A stretch of 64,000 bases of DNA from Acidilobaceae archaeon (GTDB lineage: Archaea; Thermoproteota; Thermoprotei_A; Sulfolobales; Acidilobaceae): NCBI GenBank assembly GCA_025058835.1, contig JANXEI010000001.1:542104-606103 (forward strand). Direction: 5' to 3'. How positions within the stretch are numbered: position 1 is the first letter of the stretch; every line of letters starts with the position of its first letter. The translations under genes were made by a program, and so were the position numbers. A model generated the notes under the pieces. It saw only the letters and a list, made by a program, of their open reading frames with translations, had not been told where the DNA came from and did no database searches. Positions 1 to 8,423 of the stretch are shown one piece after another.

Positions 1-1
1 C

Positions 2-1426
2 GTGGGGTTGGCAAAACTGAACGGTGCTGCGCTGAGCCTGAAGGAGAACTATGCTCAGGCAATGGCAGTTACCGCTCCGTTGGGGAGCGTTGTCTCTACC
101 ACCACGGTGGCTGTGGCATATGCAGGAGGAGACGTCGTAATCGCCACTCTGTTGGCATTCGTTGCCAGCGCCTTGTGGGTCTACACTCTTACCATATACA
201 GCAGGAAGCTGGCGAGCGCAGGCGGTTACTACACTTTCGTCTACGCAGCCTACCGAAACAGGGCTATCGCCTTTTCGGAAGCGATCATAGAGCTCTTCTC
301 TTTCATCCTCCTGAACGCGGTGAACGTTATAGCGGTCTACCTCATGACGTCAACGATCTTGCGCTCCTACGGACTTTCTGAACTCTCACCATACGTCCTC
401 CCTCTCGTCCTGTCTTTCAGCCTCCTCTACCCTACCGCGGCGTCCTTCCTTACTGACGTAAGAAAGCTGTTGAGCAGCATAGTCCTCGTAGTGGCAACCC
501 TAGAGGTCTTGGTCCTCTTTGCCCTCTTCGCCCTATCTCTCACGAAAGGGTTCAGGCCAGAGTTCCTGTTCCCGCCCTTCGAGGCAAGTCTAGGGAGCAT
601 AGCTTTGGCCTTCATGGTCATAATGGTTAGCCTTGACGGAGTGGGCACAGCAACTTACCTAGGAGAGGAAACGAAGAGTCCTACGAGCAACGTGACGAGG
701 GGCATGTGGTTGGCCTTCATTCTCGGAGGACTTTCCATGATATTGGGCACCTATGCAATGGTGGCTCTCTGGCCTTACGGGCTCTCAGCCCTCTCCGACT
801 CGGAGCAGCCGCTCATAGAGTTGGTTGCAATCTATGGCCCTCTTCCGGCACTCCTGGTGTTCTTGATAGCCACCAAGAGCCTGCTCGTGTCGAACGTCGG
901 CACTACGCTGGCTGCAGCTAGAATATTCTTCAACCTGGCGAGGGAGAACGCTGCTCCTTCTTTCCTCCGGTCCACGAACTCGCATGGACAGCCGCACCTT
1001 GCCACCCTGCTCACAGGCCTCCTCACTGTCATCATAACTATCTTCTTCACAGAGGCCTTCGGCTACAGGGAGGCCTTCGTTCATCTCGGCGTTGCCACAG
1101 GAATACTCTGGATCCTCGGACGCGCCATTAACTCTGCCGGAGCTCCGCTCCTAGTGGTGCAGATGAGTAGAGCTGCTCTACCCCCCGCTCGCGACGTGCT
1201 GATTCCCCTGACAGCGACGGCCCTCAACTTGATAGGTCTAGTTATATCGGCAATGGACATGACGCTCGTCAGCACCGCCTTACTGGGCAGCATAGGAGTT
1301 CTGACAGCTATCTGGTATTTCTTCATGGGCAGGTTTGGGATACCAGGCGAGCTGGTCGTGGACGATAGCAACAACGTGATAAGGTTGGAGGAATACCTCA
1401 GCAACTTGTCCAGGAAGACAGTCTGA
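2..1426 (+). CDS. APC-superfamily amino acid permease
   Basis: An integral membrane protein of about 474 residues with roughly twelve hydrophobic segments and almost no soluble domain. The start of the first membrane helix has the glycine/serine/threonine-rich unwound stretch (around residues 27-43, with GSVVSTTT) typical of amino acid-polyamine-organocation (APC) transporters, so proton- or sodium-coupled uptake of an amino acid or related compound across the cytoplasmic membrane is likely. The substrate cannot be read from sequence. The first codon is a GTG at the window edge, with a TTG two codons later; the true start could also lie upstream of the window. The next gene begins 22 bases downstream. 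Confidence 0.82.
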   Translation: MGLAKLNGAALSLKENYAQAMAVTAPLGSVVSTTTVAVAYAGGDVVIATLLAFVASALWVYTLTIYSRKLASAGGYYTFVYAAYRNRAIAFSEAIIELFSFILLNAVNVIAVYLMTSTILRSYGLSELSPYVLPLVLSFSLLYPTAASFLTDVRKLLSSIVLVVATLEVLVLFALFALSLTKGFRPEFLFPPFEASLGSIALAFMVIMVSLDGVGTATYLGEETKSPTSNVTRGMWLAFILGGLSMILGTYAMVALWPYGLSALSDSEQPLIELVAIYGPLPALLVFLIATKSLLVSNVGTTLAAARIFFNLARENAAPSFLRSTNSHGQPHLATLLTGLLTVIITIFFTEAFGYREAFVHLGVATGILWILGRAINSAGAPLLVVQMSRAALPPARDVLIPLTATALNLIGLVISAMDMTLVSTALLGSIGVLTAIWYFFMGRFGIPGELVVDDSNNVIRLEEYLSNLSRKTV

Positions 1427-1448
1427 TTAGCTCTCCTCCCTTATACTG

Positions 1449-1928
1449 GTGCAGCCGTTGGACAGCTCAGAGAGGGCATTGAGGGTCGCTGAGAGCCTAG
1501 GAGGCGGTACCCTCTCCCTTCTTGGCCCCCTCCTCCTCTCGGGCAGCGCCCTCCTGGCGCTTGCCTCTACCCTGCTGGGCTCCCCCTCTCCCGTTTTCCT
1601 CACTGCCCTCGTTTCCCTTGCCTTCCTCGGAGGGACCCTGGAGCTCTATCATCTCTTGCTGCTTGTCCACGCTGAGGCAGTCGTGAAGAGGGAACCGCCG
1701 GCTATCGCCTCCCTCCTCTACGCTCTCCTCTCCCTCTCCTTGTACTACTTCCTCATAGGCATTGCCCTCATCTCCTGGAGACATGACAGGCTCGCCGCTG
1801 AGCTAGGGTGCGAGAGAGGCCACGGCCTGCTCGTTGATGTGCTCACGCTCGGGCTCTCGCTCTCGAGAAAGCAGCAGCATCTAGCTGTCTGCATAAAGGA
1901 AAGGCTGTCTTCTATGAAGGGGGAGTGA
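1449..1928 (+). CDS. Small multispanning membrane protein, family not recognised
   Basis: A 159-residue protein starting at GTG, with about four hydrophobic segments (near residues 18-42, 46-72, 82-105 and 125-140) and a short charged C-terminus. I do not recognise the family with certainty; the layout resembles small archaeal DUF996/DUF4234-like membrane proteins, but no diagnostic motif is visible. It lies between a permease and an FdhE-like gene with 6 bases to the latter, so it is probably co-transcribed. Hydrophobic composition alone makes it a real coding gene rather than a chance ORF; no function is proposed. Confidence 0.6.
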   Translation: MQPLDSSERALRVAESLGGGTLSLLGPLLLSGSALLALASTLLGSPSPVFLTALVSLAFLGGTLELYHLLLLVHAEAVVKREPPAIASLLYALLSLSLYYFLIGIALISWRHDRLAAELGCERGHGLLVDVLTLGLSLSRKQQHLAVCIKERLSSMKGE

Positions 1929-1934
1929 GGCCTT

Positions 1935-2627
1935 TTGGCAGAAGAGCTCGCATCAGCGCTGGTGAAGTACGCTCACCTGATAGGCACCCCCATAAACGTG
2001 GACTGGATAAAAAAGGTGGAGAGAGCCCAGCAGGAGATCATCAAGCAAGTGAGGGAGAGAGCTAGGGAGAGTGACACTCTGTCCTCCTTCCTCTCGAAAC
2101 TAGACTCGAGCGGGGAGCTCCCAGAGCTCGTCAAAAAGGTGGCACAAGAGATAGAAGAGGAAGTACCGGACGTAAGGAGGGCCATAGCTGCAGCCCTCTC
2201 GGGGAACTCCGAGGAGGAGGGCTTTCGATCGGCCCTGCTAGCTCTTCAGGCCGTAGCAAGGGCCTTTGCGGAGGGAAAGGAGGCAGTTGCGGAACAGTCC
2301 GCCTTCTGCCCCCTCTGCGGGGCTAGGAGCGAGACAATTTACAGGAGGGGCAACAAGTACTACATGGTCTGTCACTTCTGCACATACACATGGATCCAGT
2401 CAACAGAGAGGCCCTCCTGTCCTTACTGTGGCAACTACTCCGAGTTCTCCATAGGCATGTTCTCTGACAAACAGAAGAGGGTAGCTCTCATGAAGTGCTG
2501 GGAGTGCGGCTCGAGCTGGAGGGTCATATTGGACGAAAGCATCAGGGCCCCCGCGGTCGCAATCCCTCTAATAGGGATGGCAGCAGAGAAATTCAGGAGG
2601 GCGGCAGAGGATCAGAGCTCTGGCTGA
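1935..2627 (+). CDS. FdhE-like zinc-finger accessory protein
   Basis: A soluble protein of 230 residues starting at TTG. The N-terminal half is helical and charged. The C-terminal half has four Cys-x2-Cys knuckles (CPLC, CHFC, CPYC, CWEC) at about residues 120-205, the hallmark of the FdhE family, which binds metal and assists maturation of formate dehydrogenase and related molybdo/tungsto-enzymes. No formate dehydrogenase subunit is nearby, so the client enzyme is unknown; a MobA-like gene occurs far downstream in the window. Its 3' end overlaps the convergent nuclease gene by 16 bases. Confidence 0.72.
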   Translation: MAEELASALVKYAHLIGTPINVDWIKKVERAQQEIIKQVRERARESDTLSSFLSKLDSSGELPELVKKVAQEIEEEVPDVRRAIAAALSGNSEEEGFRSALLALQAVARAFAEGKEAVAEQSAFCPLCGARSETIYRRGNKYYMVCHFCTYTWIQSTERPSCPYCGNYSEFSIGMFSDKQKRVALMKCWECGSSWRVILDESIRAPAVAIPLIGMAAEKFRRAAEDQSSG

Positions 2628-3583
2628 CTTTCAGCAGGGATGTTTAGCGCTTTTTCTATGTATTTAGCCGTGATCCTGGTGTCGGTGCCCCGATAGGCGT
2701 CAACAATGACCTTCTTAGGCATTGCCTCCTGCACATATTCTATGATTTCCTTGAAGGTAGCATGATCGCTGAAGCCGACTCTGTACACTCCATCTTTAAC
2801 CCTTACTACGGGAGCTCTGAGCTCCCACCCTGTTGCCAATATCTTCATCGCTTTCCCCCTCCTCTCATCGAACCTGCTTGCATGGACAAAGCTGACGAAG
2901 CTAGACCCTTCCTCAGGCCTGGTCAACAGGGGTTCTAGGTCCACCTCATAGAACCTCTCCGCCACCTTTGCCATCTTGTAACCCCGTAGATCCGTTACGA
3001 AGGGCTCTCTGACCTTCCTTATCCTAAGCTCTGCCATTATCTCCTGGATCTTGCCGTGATAAGCGTAGATCTCCACAGGACCATACTTTAGCCCCTCCTC
3101 CACGAGGCTAAGCAGTGCGGCCATGGCTTCGAAGTCGCTCCACTTCCTCTGGAGGCGGGGGCTTCCATATGTAGCGTCTATAACTAGCACATCGAGCCTC
3201 TCCATGGGAGGAGTGCCTGGCATCTTGAAGTCGCTAGTGTAGCCTACTCTGTACTCTTCCCCCTCCACCATGACCTGGGCACTGCCCACTATGTGTCTTG
3301 CCGGGAGGAGCGTAACGATTTCGCCCATCATTTCTATGGGCTTGTTGTAGCTCATCTGCACCCTTTTCGTTTCAGGCGCGTAGTGCCCGAGTATCTCTAA
3401 GAGCTCCATGGTGTACTCCGTTGCCACGACCAGCAGCGACTCACGGTAGCTCCTCTCTAGCTCCACGATGTGATCTGCGTGGATGTGAGTGACGATCCTG
3501 ATAGGCCTCGGCGCATGGGCATCTACAGCAAAGTTCCTGCCGAGGAGGACGGCGCCCTCCCTACTCACAGCGGCTATGTCCAT
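2612..3583 (-). CDS. Metallo-beta-lactamase-fold RNA-processing exonuclease-like protein
   Basis: A 323-residue protein with the metal-binding motif HIHADH at about residues 33-38, then further His/Asp ligands (ARHIVGSAQ near 96-104 and DFKMPG near 118-123), as in the beta-CASP/CPSF73-related metallo-beta-lactamase family annotated in archaea as mRNA 3'-end processing factors or exonucleases. The C-terminal region has the SDHATF histidine motif at about 272-277. It is expected to cleave RNA using two zinc ions in the cytoplasm. It starts at ATG and sits one base downstream of the pyrophosphatase gene, with which it forms a two-gene operon. The 3' end overlaps the convergent FdhE-like gene. 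Confidence 0.75.
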   Translation of the reverse strand: MDIAAVSREGAVLLGRNFAVDAHAPRPIRIVTHIHADHIVELERSYRESLLVVATEYTMELLEILGHYAPETKRVQMSYNKPIEMMGEIVTLLPARHIVGSAQVMVEGEEYRVGYTSDFKMPGTPPMERLDVLVIDATYGSPRLQRKWSDFEAMAALLSLVEEGLKYGPVEIYAYHGKIQEIMAELRIRKVREPFVTDLRGYKMAKVAERFYEVDLEPLLTRPEEGSSFVSFVHASRFDERRGKAMKILATGWELRAPVVRVKDGVYRVGFSDHATFKEIIEYVQEAMPKKVIVDAYRGTDTRITAKYIEKALNIPAESQPEL

Positions 3584-3584
3584 G

Positions 3585-4118
3585 CTATTCCTTGCCCTCT
3601 CTCCTCCTCATTGCCTGCTCTATCTTCTTCCTTGCCTCCTCTACTCCCTTCCAGCCGGTGACCTTCACCCACTTGCCGGGCTCTAGCTCCTTGTAATGCT
3701 CGAAGAAGTGCTTGATCTTTTCCTTCAAGATCTCTGGCATGTCCACAACGTCCTTCCAGGTAGCATAGAACGGGTCGAGCTTGGGTTTGGGCACTGCTAT
3801 TACCTTGCTGTCCACGCCCTCCTCGTCCTCCATCTCAAGGAGGCCTATGGGCACTGCCTCTATGATCGAGCCGGGCAGAACTGCCTCCCTACTGATGACC
3901 AGAACGTCTACCGGATCCCCGTCCTCCTCTAGAGTGCCGGGCACGAAGCCGTAGTTGAAGGGGTAGACCATGCTGGTGTAGAGGAAGCGGTCCACTTTCG
4001 GCAGGCAGCTCTCCTTGTCCAGCTCGTACTTCACTGAGCTCCCCATTGGTATCTCTACAACCACGTTGATCAGCTGGGGCGCTCCCTTCCCTGGTCCCAA
4101 CTTCTCCAGGCAGCTCAT
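3585..4118 (-). CDS. ppa: Inorganic pyrophosphatase
   Basis: Family I soluble inorganic pyrophosphatase of 177 residues, the normal length. It hydrolyses pyrophosphate released by nucleotide polymerisation, aminoacylation and prenyl synthesis. Visible family motifs include [11 protein letters not shown] near the N-terminus (substrate Glu and Lys), [11 protein letters not shown], and the metal-binding core [10 protein letters not shown] at about residues 64-73; [14 protein letters not shown] follows near 110. It starts at ATG and is the first gene of a minus-strand pair with the MBL-fold nuclease. It is divergent from L7Ae, with a shared TATA-like box between them. Confidence 0.95.
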   Translation of the reverse strand: MSCLEKLGPGKGAPQLINVVVEIPMGSSVKYELDKESCLPKVDRFLYTSMVYPFNYGFVPGTLEEDGDPVDVLVISREAVLPGSIIEAVPIGLLEMEDEEGVDSKVIAVPKPKLDPFYATWKDVVDMPEILKEKIKHFFEHYKELEPGKWVKVTGWKGVEEARKKIEQAMRRREGKE

Positions 4119-4148
4119 AGCTCATCCTCCACTGAGCGTCGTCCATAG

Positions 4149-4158
4149 GCTTATAAGG
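4149..4158. promoter_or_regulatory. Shared TATA-like box between ppa and L7Ae
   Basis: The core TTATAA is self-complementary, so it can serve both directions: it lies about 34 bases upstream of the ppa start on the minus strand and about 54 bases upstream of the L7Ae start on the plus strand. This is read from sequence only. Confidence 0.5.
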
Positions 4159-4205
4159 GTTGTTAGAGTTAAGGAGCAGGACGACCTAGCGGGGAGGAGG
4201 ATGAG

Positions 4206-4589
4206 ATGCCCAAGGCACCTCATGTGAGGTTCCAGGTTCCGGATGAGTTGGCAGAGAAGGTATACCAGGCCGTGAGCAAGGCAAAGGACACGGGGAAAGT
4301 GAAGAAAGGCGTGAACGAGACCACGAAGGCAGCAGAGAGGGGCATAGCGAAGCTGGTGGTGATAGCCGTTGACGTAGATCCGGCTGAGATAGTAATGCAT
4401 CTACCCTATCTCTGTGACGAGAAGAAGGTACCGTACATCTATGTGCCCAGCAAGAAGAGGCTAGGAGAGGCGGCAGGGATAGAGGTCCAAGCCTCGAGCG
4501 TTGCCATAGTTGAGGCAGGCGAGGCAGAGCCGTTAGTAAAGGAGATAGTTGAAAAAGCAAAGGAGCTCAGGGCAAAGGCGGGGGCGTAA
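4206..4589 (+). CDS. rpl7ae: Ribosomal protein L7Ae (eL8)
   Basis: A 127-residue L7Ae protein of normal archaeal length. It binds kink-turns in 23S rRNA, box C/D and H/ACA guide RNAs and RNase P RNA. The core signature with [13 protein letters not shown] (about residues 37-49) and [13 protein letters not shown] (about 54-66) is intact. ATG start preceded by a GGGGAGGAGG Shine-Dalgarno-like tract. It leads the informational gene cluster; a TATA box at about 4594 suggests S13 and the following genes also have their own promoter. Confidence 0.96.
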   Translation: MPKAPHVRFQVPDELAEKVYQAVSKAKDTGKVKKGVNETTKAAERGIAKLVVIAVDVDPAEIVMHLPYLCDEKKVPYIYVPSKKRLGEAAGIEVQASSVAIVEAGEAEPLVKEIVEKAKELRAKAGA

Positions 4590-4593
4590 GGCC

Positions 4594-4603
4594 ATTATAA
4601 ATC
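4594..4603 (+). promoter_or_regulatory. TATA box upstream of S13
   Basis: An ATTATAAAT element lies about 39 bases before the S13 ATG, placing the expected transcription start some 12-14 bases before the start codon. It would give the S13-S2 superoperon a promoter separate from that of L7Ae. Confidence 0.5.
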
Positions 4604-4636
4604 CTTCGAAGCAGGAGAGAGGGGCGTGAAGCTGTT

Positions 4637-5146
4637 ATGGAAGCTTCGCAGGGAGTTGAGACGCAGTTCAAGTACATAGTGAGGGTGCTGGGCACAGACC
4701 TCGACGGCAACATGAAGCTACTCTGGGGGCTCGCCTCCATTAAAGGCATAGGCTATTCCACGGCGCTTGCTGTAGTGAGGCACCTAGGCCTCAACCCTGA
4801 ACTCCTCGTAGGATATCTTACAGAAGAGCAGGTGGCTAAGATCGAGGAGGCCTTCCAGAACATCACCAAGCTAGGCATGCCCACTTGGATGTACAACAGG
4901 AGGAACGACGTGGAGACGGGAGTAGACATGCACCTCATCGGCTCCGACCTGATACTTTACGTTAGGAAGGACATAGAGAGGGAGATAAAGATCGGGACCT
5001 GGAAGGGCATAAGGCACAAGCTAGGCTATAAGGTTAGGGGGCAGCGCACCAAGACCACGGGCAGGCTCGGGATGACGGTGGGAGTTAGGAAGAAGAAGGG
5101 AGCTCAGCCTCAGCAGGAGAAGAAGGAGGAGAAGAAGCAGGGGTGA
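4637..5146 (+). CDS. rps13: Ribosomal protein S13 (uS13)
   Basis: Head protein of the small subunit that contacts tRNA and the intersubunit bridge. The 169-residue product has the archaeal N-terminal extension, the helix-two-turns-helix core (GIGYSTALAVVRHLGL at about 37-52) and the basic RGQRTKTTGR tail at about 136-145, with a lysine/glutamate-rich C-terminal extension. The start is ATG. Its TGA stop lies only six bases upstream of the proposed CTG start of S4, so the two are translationally close. It heads the S13-S4-S11-RpoD order conserved across archaea. Confidence 0.96.
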   Translation: MEASQGVETQFKYIVRVLGTDLDGNMKLLWGLASIKGIGYSTALAVVRHLGLNPELLVGYLTEEQVAKIEEAFQNITKLGMPTWMYNRRNDVETGVDMHLIGSDLILYVRKDIEREIKIGTWKGIRHKLGYKVRGQRTKTTGRLGMTVGVRKKKGAQPQQEKKEEKKQG

Positions 5147-5152
5147 CGTGAA

Positions 5153-5680
5153 CTGGGAGACCCAAAGAAGTCTAGCAGGACCTGGCAAGGCCCCAAGCAT
5201 CCATGGATAAAAGAGAGGTTGGTCAAGGAGATAGAGCTGATAGGCAGGTACGGTCTTAAGAACAAGAGGGAGCTCTGGAAGGCAGAGACCCTCGCTAGGA
5301 ACTTCAGACATAAGGCGAGGGCGACGCTGGGACTTCCTGCTGGAGCTAGGGAGGCCGCTCTGAAGGCTATATTCGACAAGCTGAAGGAGCTGGGACTTGT
5401 GAGCGGAGAGGTCTCGCTAGACGCGGTGCTAGGGCTCACCGCAGAGCAGATTCTGGAGAGGAGGCTACAGACTATAGTCTTCAAGAAGGGCTTGGCCAGG
5501 AGCGTTCACGAGGCGAGACAGTTCATAACTCATGGACACATAGCGATCGGGGGCAGAAGGGTCACCTCCCCCGGCTACCTGGTGAGCCTCAAGGAGGAGC
5601 CCCTCGTGAGTTACGCGCCGGGAAGCCCCCTCCTCCAGAGGGCTGCGCAAGAGGGTGGTGAGAGTGTCTCGGGAGCTTAG
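5153..5680 (+). CDS. rps4: Ribosomal protein S4 (uS4), apparent CTG start
   Basis: Primary 16S rRNA-binding protein needed for small-subunit assembly. The S4 RNA-binding domain runs from about residue 105 to 165 (with [20 protein letters not shown]). The first ATG/GTG/TTG in frame is the TTG at 5219, but the 22 codons before it encode the conserved archaeal S4 N-terminus, beginning [11 protein letters not shown] and [10 protein letters not shown]. Between the in-frame TGA at 5144-5146 and that region there are only CGT, GAA and CTG. CTG at 5153 is therefore the likely initiator, giving 175 residues; a GGGGTGA Shine-Dalgarno-like tract lies at 5140-5146. Confidence 0.92.
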   Translation: MGDPKKSSRTWQGPKHPWIKERLVKEIELIGRYGLKNKRELWKAETLARNFRHKARATLGLPAGAREAALKAIFDKLKELGLVSGEVSLDAVLGLTAEQILERRLQTIVFKKGLARSVHEARQFITHGHIAIGGRRVTSPGYLVSLKEEPLVSYAPGSPLLQRAAQEGGESVSGA

Positions 5681-6056
5681 GTGGGGTATAGCCTACATAT
5701 ATAGTAGCTTCAACAACACTCACGTCCACATAACAGACCTCAGCGGCGCTGAGACAGTCTCTAGGGTAAGCAGCGGGATGGTAGTAAAGGCAGACAGGGA
5801 GAAGCCCTCTCCCTATGCTGCGATGATATCTGCCAGCAAAGCAGCACAAGCAGCCTTCGAGAAAGGCATAGTGGCTATCCACATAAAAGTCAGGGCTCCC
5901 GGAGGCCATGGCCCTAAAACCCCAGGCCCTGGGGCTCAGGCGGCAATAAGGGCCCTCGCAAGGTCTGGCTTTATCATCGGGAGGATCGAGGACGTGACGC
6001 CTATACCTCACGACACGACGAGAAGGCCGGGCGGCAGGAGAGGAAGGAGGGTATAG
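5655..6056 (+). CDS. rps11: Ribosomal protein S11 (uS11)
   Basis: A 133-residue platform protein of the small subunit. The signature with [17 protein letters not shown] at about residues 15-31, the central glycine/proline-rich [19 protein letters not shown] at about 87-105 and the basic [11 protein letters not shown] tail are all typical. The chosen GTG overlaps the 3' end of S4 by 26 bases; GTG codons at 5658 and 5664 are alternative starts. RpoD begins one base after its stop, so the genes are translationally coupled. Confidence 0.95.
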   Translation: MVRVSRELRWGIAYIYSSFNNTHVHITDLSGAETVSRVSSGMVVKADREKPSPYAAMISASKAAQAAFEKGIVAIHIKVRAPGGHGPKTPGPGAQAAIRALARSGFIIGRIEDVTPIPHDTTRRPGGRRGRRV

Positions 6057-6057
6057 C

Positions 6058-6891
6058 TTGAAGAAGGTAGAGATCCGAGAGCTACAGGAGAAGAAGCTCC
6101 GCATGCTGGTATATGGGTTCCCCGTCCATTACGTGAACGCGATAAGAAGGCTAGTGATGTCGGATGTGCCCACTATGGCAGTGGACATCGTGTACTTCTA
6201 CGACAACAGCACTGACGTTTACGATGAGATGATAGCTCACAGGCTAGGGCTTACTCCTTTCACCTCTGAAACAGCCATTACGAAGTATTCTCCTCCAGAG
6301 CTATGCGCCGAGGCGGAGCCGCCTAACCCCAACTGCTTTGTGGAGCTCTTCTTGGACTATAGCGTGGAGGAGGGCAAGGCTGGGGCTTATGTGAAGGCAG
6401 CAGACATAAAGGTAAGCGATCCAGACGTAAAGCCCGTGCACCCCGAGACGCCCATTACTTACGTTGCTGCAGGGCAGAGGCTGTACCTAGTCGCCTATGC
6501 GAGGTTGGGGAGGGGTAGGGAGCACGCCAAGTGGAGTCCTGCAACCATATCAGCTCTAACGTACACTCCCGTGGTCAGCTATGAGGCCCATAAGGTGAGC
6601 AGGGAGTGCCGCGAGTGCATCTCTGCTTACCCCGAGATCTTAGAATCGTTGGAGAGGGGCGGAGAAGGCGAGGTCAAGCTGTTCTGGAGGAACACAAGCG
6701 CTCTGAGGTACTGCGTGGAGACCTCCTGCAGCGGCAGCTTGAAGCTAAGGTATGACGAAAAGATCCTCCAGTACTCTCTGGAGACAACTGGAGCCTTGAG
6801 CCCTCTGCGGGTGGTGCTGGAGGCCACAAAGGTCATTGAAAATAAAATTAAGAGGCTCAGAGAGAGCCTGGAGGCGCTAGAGGTGAAGTAG
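6058..6891 (+). CDS. rpoD: DNA-directed RNA polymerase subunit D (Rpo3)
   Basis: Archaeal homologue of bacterial alpha N-terminal domain and eukaryotic Rpb3; it forms the assembly platform with RpoL, RpoN and RpoP. The 277-residue protein has the dimerisation domain at the ends (VHYVNAIRRLVMSDVPTMAV near residues 23-42) and an inserted ferredoxin-like domain at about 160-230. The cysteines there are C184, C187, C219 and C224, fewer and differently spaced than the four-cysteine Fe-S motif described for Sulfolobus subunit D, so a bound [4Fe-4S] cluster is doubtful. Start is TTG, one base after S11. Confidence 0.94.
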   Translation: MKKVEIRELQEKKLRMLVYGFPVHYVNAIRRLVMSDVPTMAVDIVYFYDNSTDVYDEMIAHRLGLTPFTSETAITKYSPPELCAEAEPPNPNCFVELFLDYSVEEGKAGAYVKAADIKVSDPDVKPVHPETPITYVAAGQRLYLVAYARLGRGREHAKWSPATISALTYTPVVSYEAHKVSRECRECISAYPEILESLERGGEGEVKLFWRNTSALRYCVETSCSGSLKLRYDEKILQYSLETTGALSPLRVVLEATKVIENKIKRLRESLEALEVK

Positions 6892-7254
6892 GTGAGGCGA
6901 ACGGGGCCTACTAGTGAGGTGACGAGGGAGCTGATAGCGCAGCTGAGGAGCGTAGGCAAGCGAGAGCAGGCCCCCGCTTGGTTGGCAGTAGCTGAGGAGC
7001 TAGAGGGGCCTAGCCGGAGGAGAGCAGAGGTGAACCTCAGCAGGATCAACAGGTACTCAGAGGAGGGGGAGATGGTGGTGGTGCCAGGAGCAGTTCTAGG
7101 AACGGGGAAGGTGGAGAAGAGAGTAACCGTGGCAGCCCTCAGGTTCACGAAGGCGGCGAGGGAGAAGTTGATCGCCGCAGGGTGCAGCGTTATGACTCTT
7201 AAGGAGGCGCTCGAGAAGAACCCTAAGGCGCAACGGGTGAGGATCATAAAGTAG
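6892..7254 (+). CDS. rpl18e: Ribosomal protein L18e (eL18)
   Basis: Large-subunit protein of 120 residues, the usual archaeal length, starting at GTG directly after the RpoD stop. The segment VVVPGAVLGTGKVEKRVTVAALRFT at about residues 62-86 is read as VVVPGAVLGTG followed by KVEKRVTVAAL and is characteristic of L18e/L15 family folds. It sits in the conserved RpoD-L18e-L13-S9 order. Confidence 0.95.
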   Translation: MRRTGPTSEVTRELIAQLRSVGKREQAPAWLAVAEELEGPSRRRAEVNLSRINRYSEEGEMVVVPGAVLGTGKVEKRVTVAALRFTKAAREKLIAAGCSVMTLKEALEKNPKAQRVRIIK

Positions 7255-7266
7255 GGGGAGAGAACG

Positions 7267-7707
7267 ATGGAAGAGGTATATGTGAACGGGGAGAACATGA
7301 TCCTGGGGAGGTTAGCGAGCAAGGTAGCAAAGCTGTTGCTGAGCGGAAAAAGAGTGTACGTAGTGAACGCGGAGAAGGTGGTAGTGAGCGGGGACAGGTC
7401 TGCTCTGATCTACTATTACAAGAGGACCATCTTGGGAGTTAGGAGCCACCTCTCCCACAAGTGGAGGCCGAAGAGGCCGAGGAGTCCCATAAGGCTCTTC
7501 AAGGCCGCTGTGTGGGGCATGCTGCCCAAGAACAATAAGGGGATCAGGGCACTCAAGGCATTGAGGGTCTACGTGGGGGTGCCCGAGGAGTTGAAGGGGA
7601 AGGAACTAGTTGCCTTCGAGGAGGCTAGCTCGCAGAGGCTCGCCAGGAAGCCCGTGCCTCTTGCGGTCATTGCAAAAGAACTGGGCTGGAGAGGTGGTGA
7701 GGCTTAG
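7267..7707 (+). CDS. rpl13: Ribosomal protein L13 (uL13)
   Basis: Early-assembly large-subunit protein, 146 residues, ATG start with a GGGGGAGAG Shine-Dalgarno-like tract. Family features include [15 protein letters not shown] at the N-terminus, the [13 protein letters not shown] segment at about 42-54 and [19 protein letters not shown] at about 80-98. Twelve bases separate it from L18e, and it is followed by S9 as in most archaea. Confidence 0.95.
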   Translation: MEEVYVNGENMILGRLASKVAKLLLSGKRVYVVNAEKVVVSGDRSALIYYYKRTILGVRSHLSHKWRPKRPRSPIRLFKAAVWGMLPKNNKGIRALKALRVYVGVPEELKGKELVAFEEASSQRLARKPVPLAVIAKELGWRGGEA

Positions 7708-7730
7708 CGCTTGAGAAACTCGCAGGCAGA

Positions 7731-8168
7731 TTGATCACGGCAACCGGGAAGAGGAAGACTGCGGTGGCAGTCGCAACGGTGAGGAGGGGCAGCGGCAAGG
7801 TTCTGGTGAACGGCGTTCCGGTGGAGCTCCATCCGGTCGAGGTAGCAAGGTTAAAGATAATGGAACCGCTCCTCCTGGTGGGCAGCGAGATCAGGAACCT
7901 TGTTGACATAGACGTCAAGGTTAAGGGCGGCGGCTTTATGGGCCAGGCTGAGGCAGCTAGGATAGCTATCGCGAGGGGCCTCGTAGAGTTCTTCGGTTGC
8001 GAGGACGAGAGCGAGGAGTGTAAGAGCCTTCGAGAGATAGGGTTGAGCATAAGGAGGCTCTTCTTGGAGTACGACAGGAGCATGCTGTCAGGAGATCCGA
8101 GGAGGACAGAGCCTGAGAAGCCCCTCATGTACAGCGCCAGGCGGAGAAGGCAGAGGTCTTACAGGTGA
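7731..8168 (+). CDS. rps9: Ribosomal protein S9 (uS9)
   Basis: Small-subunit head protein whose basic C-terminal tail reaches toward the P-site tRNA. The 145-residue product has [18 protein letters not shown] at about residues 5-22, the [19 protein letters not shown] helix region at about 67-85 and the terminal [13 protein letters not shown] tail. The TTG start matches the usual archaeal N-terminus; no other canonical start fits. It is six bases from RpoN. Confidence 0.95.
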   Translation: MITATGKRKTAVAVATVRRGSGKVLVNGVPVELHPVEVARLKIMEPLLLVGSEIRNLVDIDVKVKGGGFMGQAEAARIAIARGLVEFFGCEDESEECKSLREIGLSIRRLFLEYDRSMLSGDPRRTEPEKPLMYSARRRRQRSYR

Positions 8169-8174
8169 TGAGAG

Positions 8175-8423
8175 ATGTTGCCCCCTGTTAGGTGCTTCAC
8201 CTGCGGCACTCCTCTGGGCCACCTCTGGGAGCAGTTCAAGGCGAGGGTGGCTGCTGGAGAGGAGGCGGGGAAGGCATTGGACAGCCTTGGGGTGGAGAGG
8301 TATTGTTGCAGGAGGACCCTTTACACTGCAGTGACCTATGTGGAGGAGCTAGCCCTCTACTCTGTGTACAGGAAGGAGAGGGAACAGGTGATCAGGAAGT
8401 ACTTCCACGTAGGTGAGGGATGA
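8175..8423 (+). CDS. rpoN: DNA-directed RNA polymerase subunit N (Rpo10)
   Basis: Small zinc-bundle subunit (82 residues) that helps assemble the RpoD-RpoL platform. The family signature with zinc ligands is visible as CFTCG at about residues 7-11 and a CC pair at about residues 44-45 (RYCCRRTL). ATG start. The stop overlaps the S2 start as ATGA-type coupling. RpoK and enolase, which lie between RpoN and S2 in some Sulfolobales, are absent at this position. Confidence 0.94.
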   Translation: MLPPVRCFTCGTPLGHLWEQFKARVAAGEEAGKALDSLGVERYCCRRTLYTAVTYVEELALYSVYRKEREQVIRKYFHVGEG

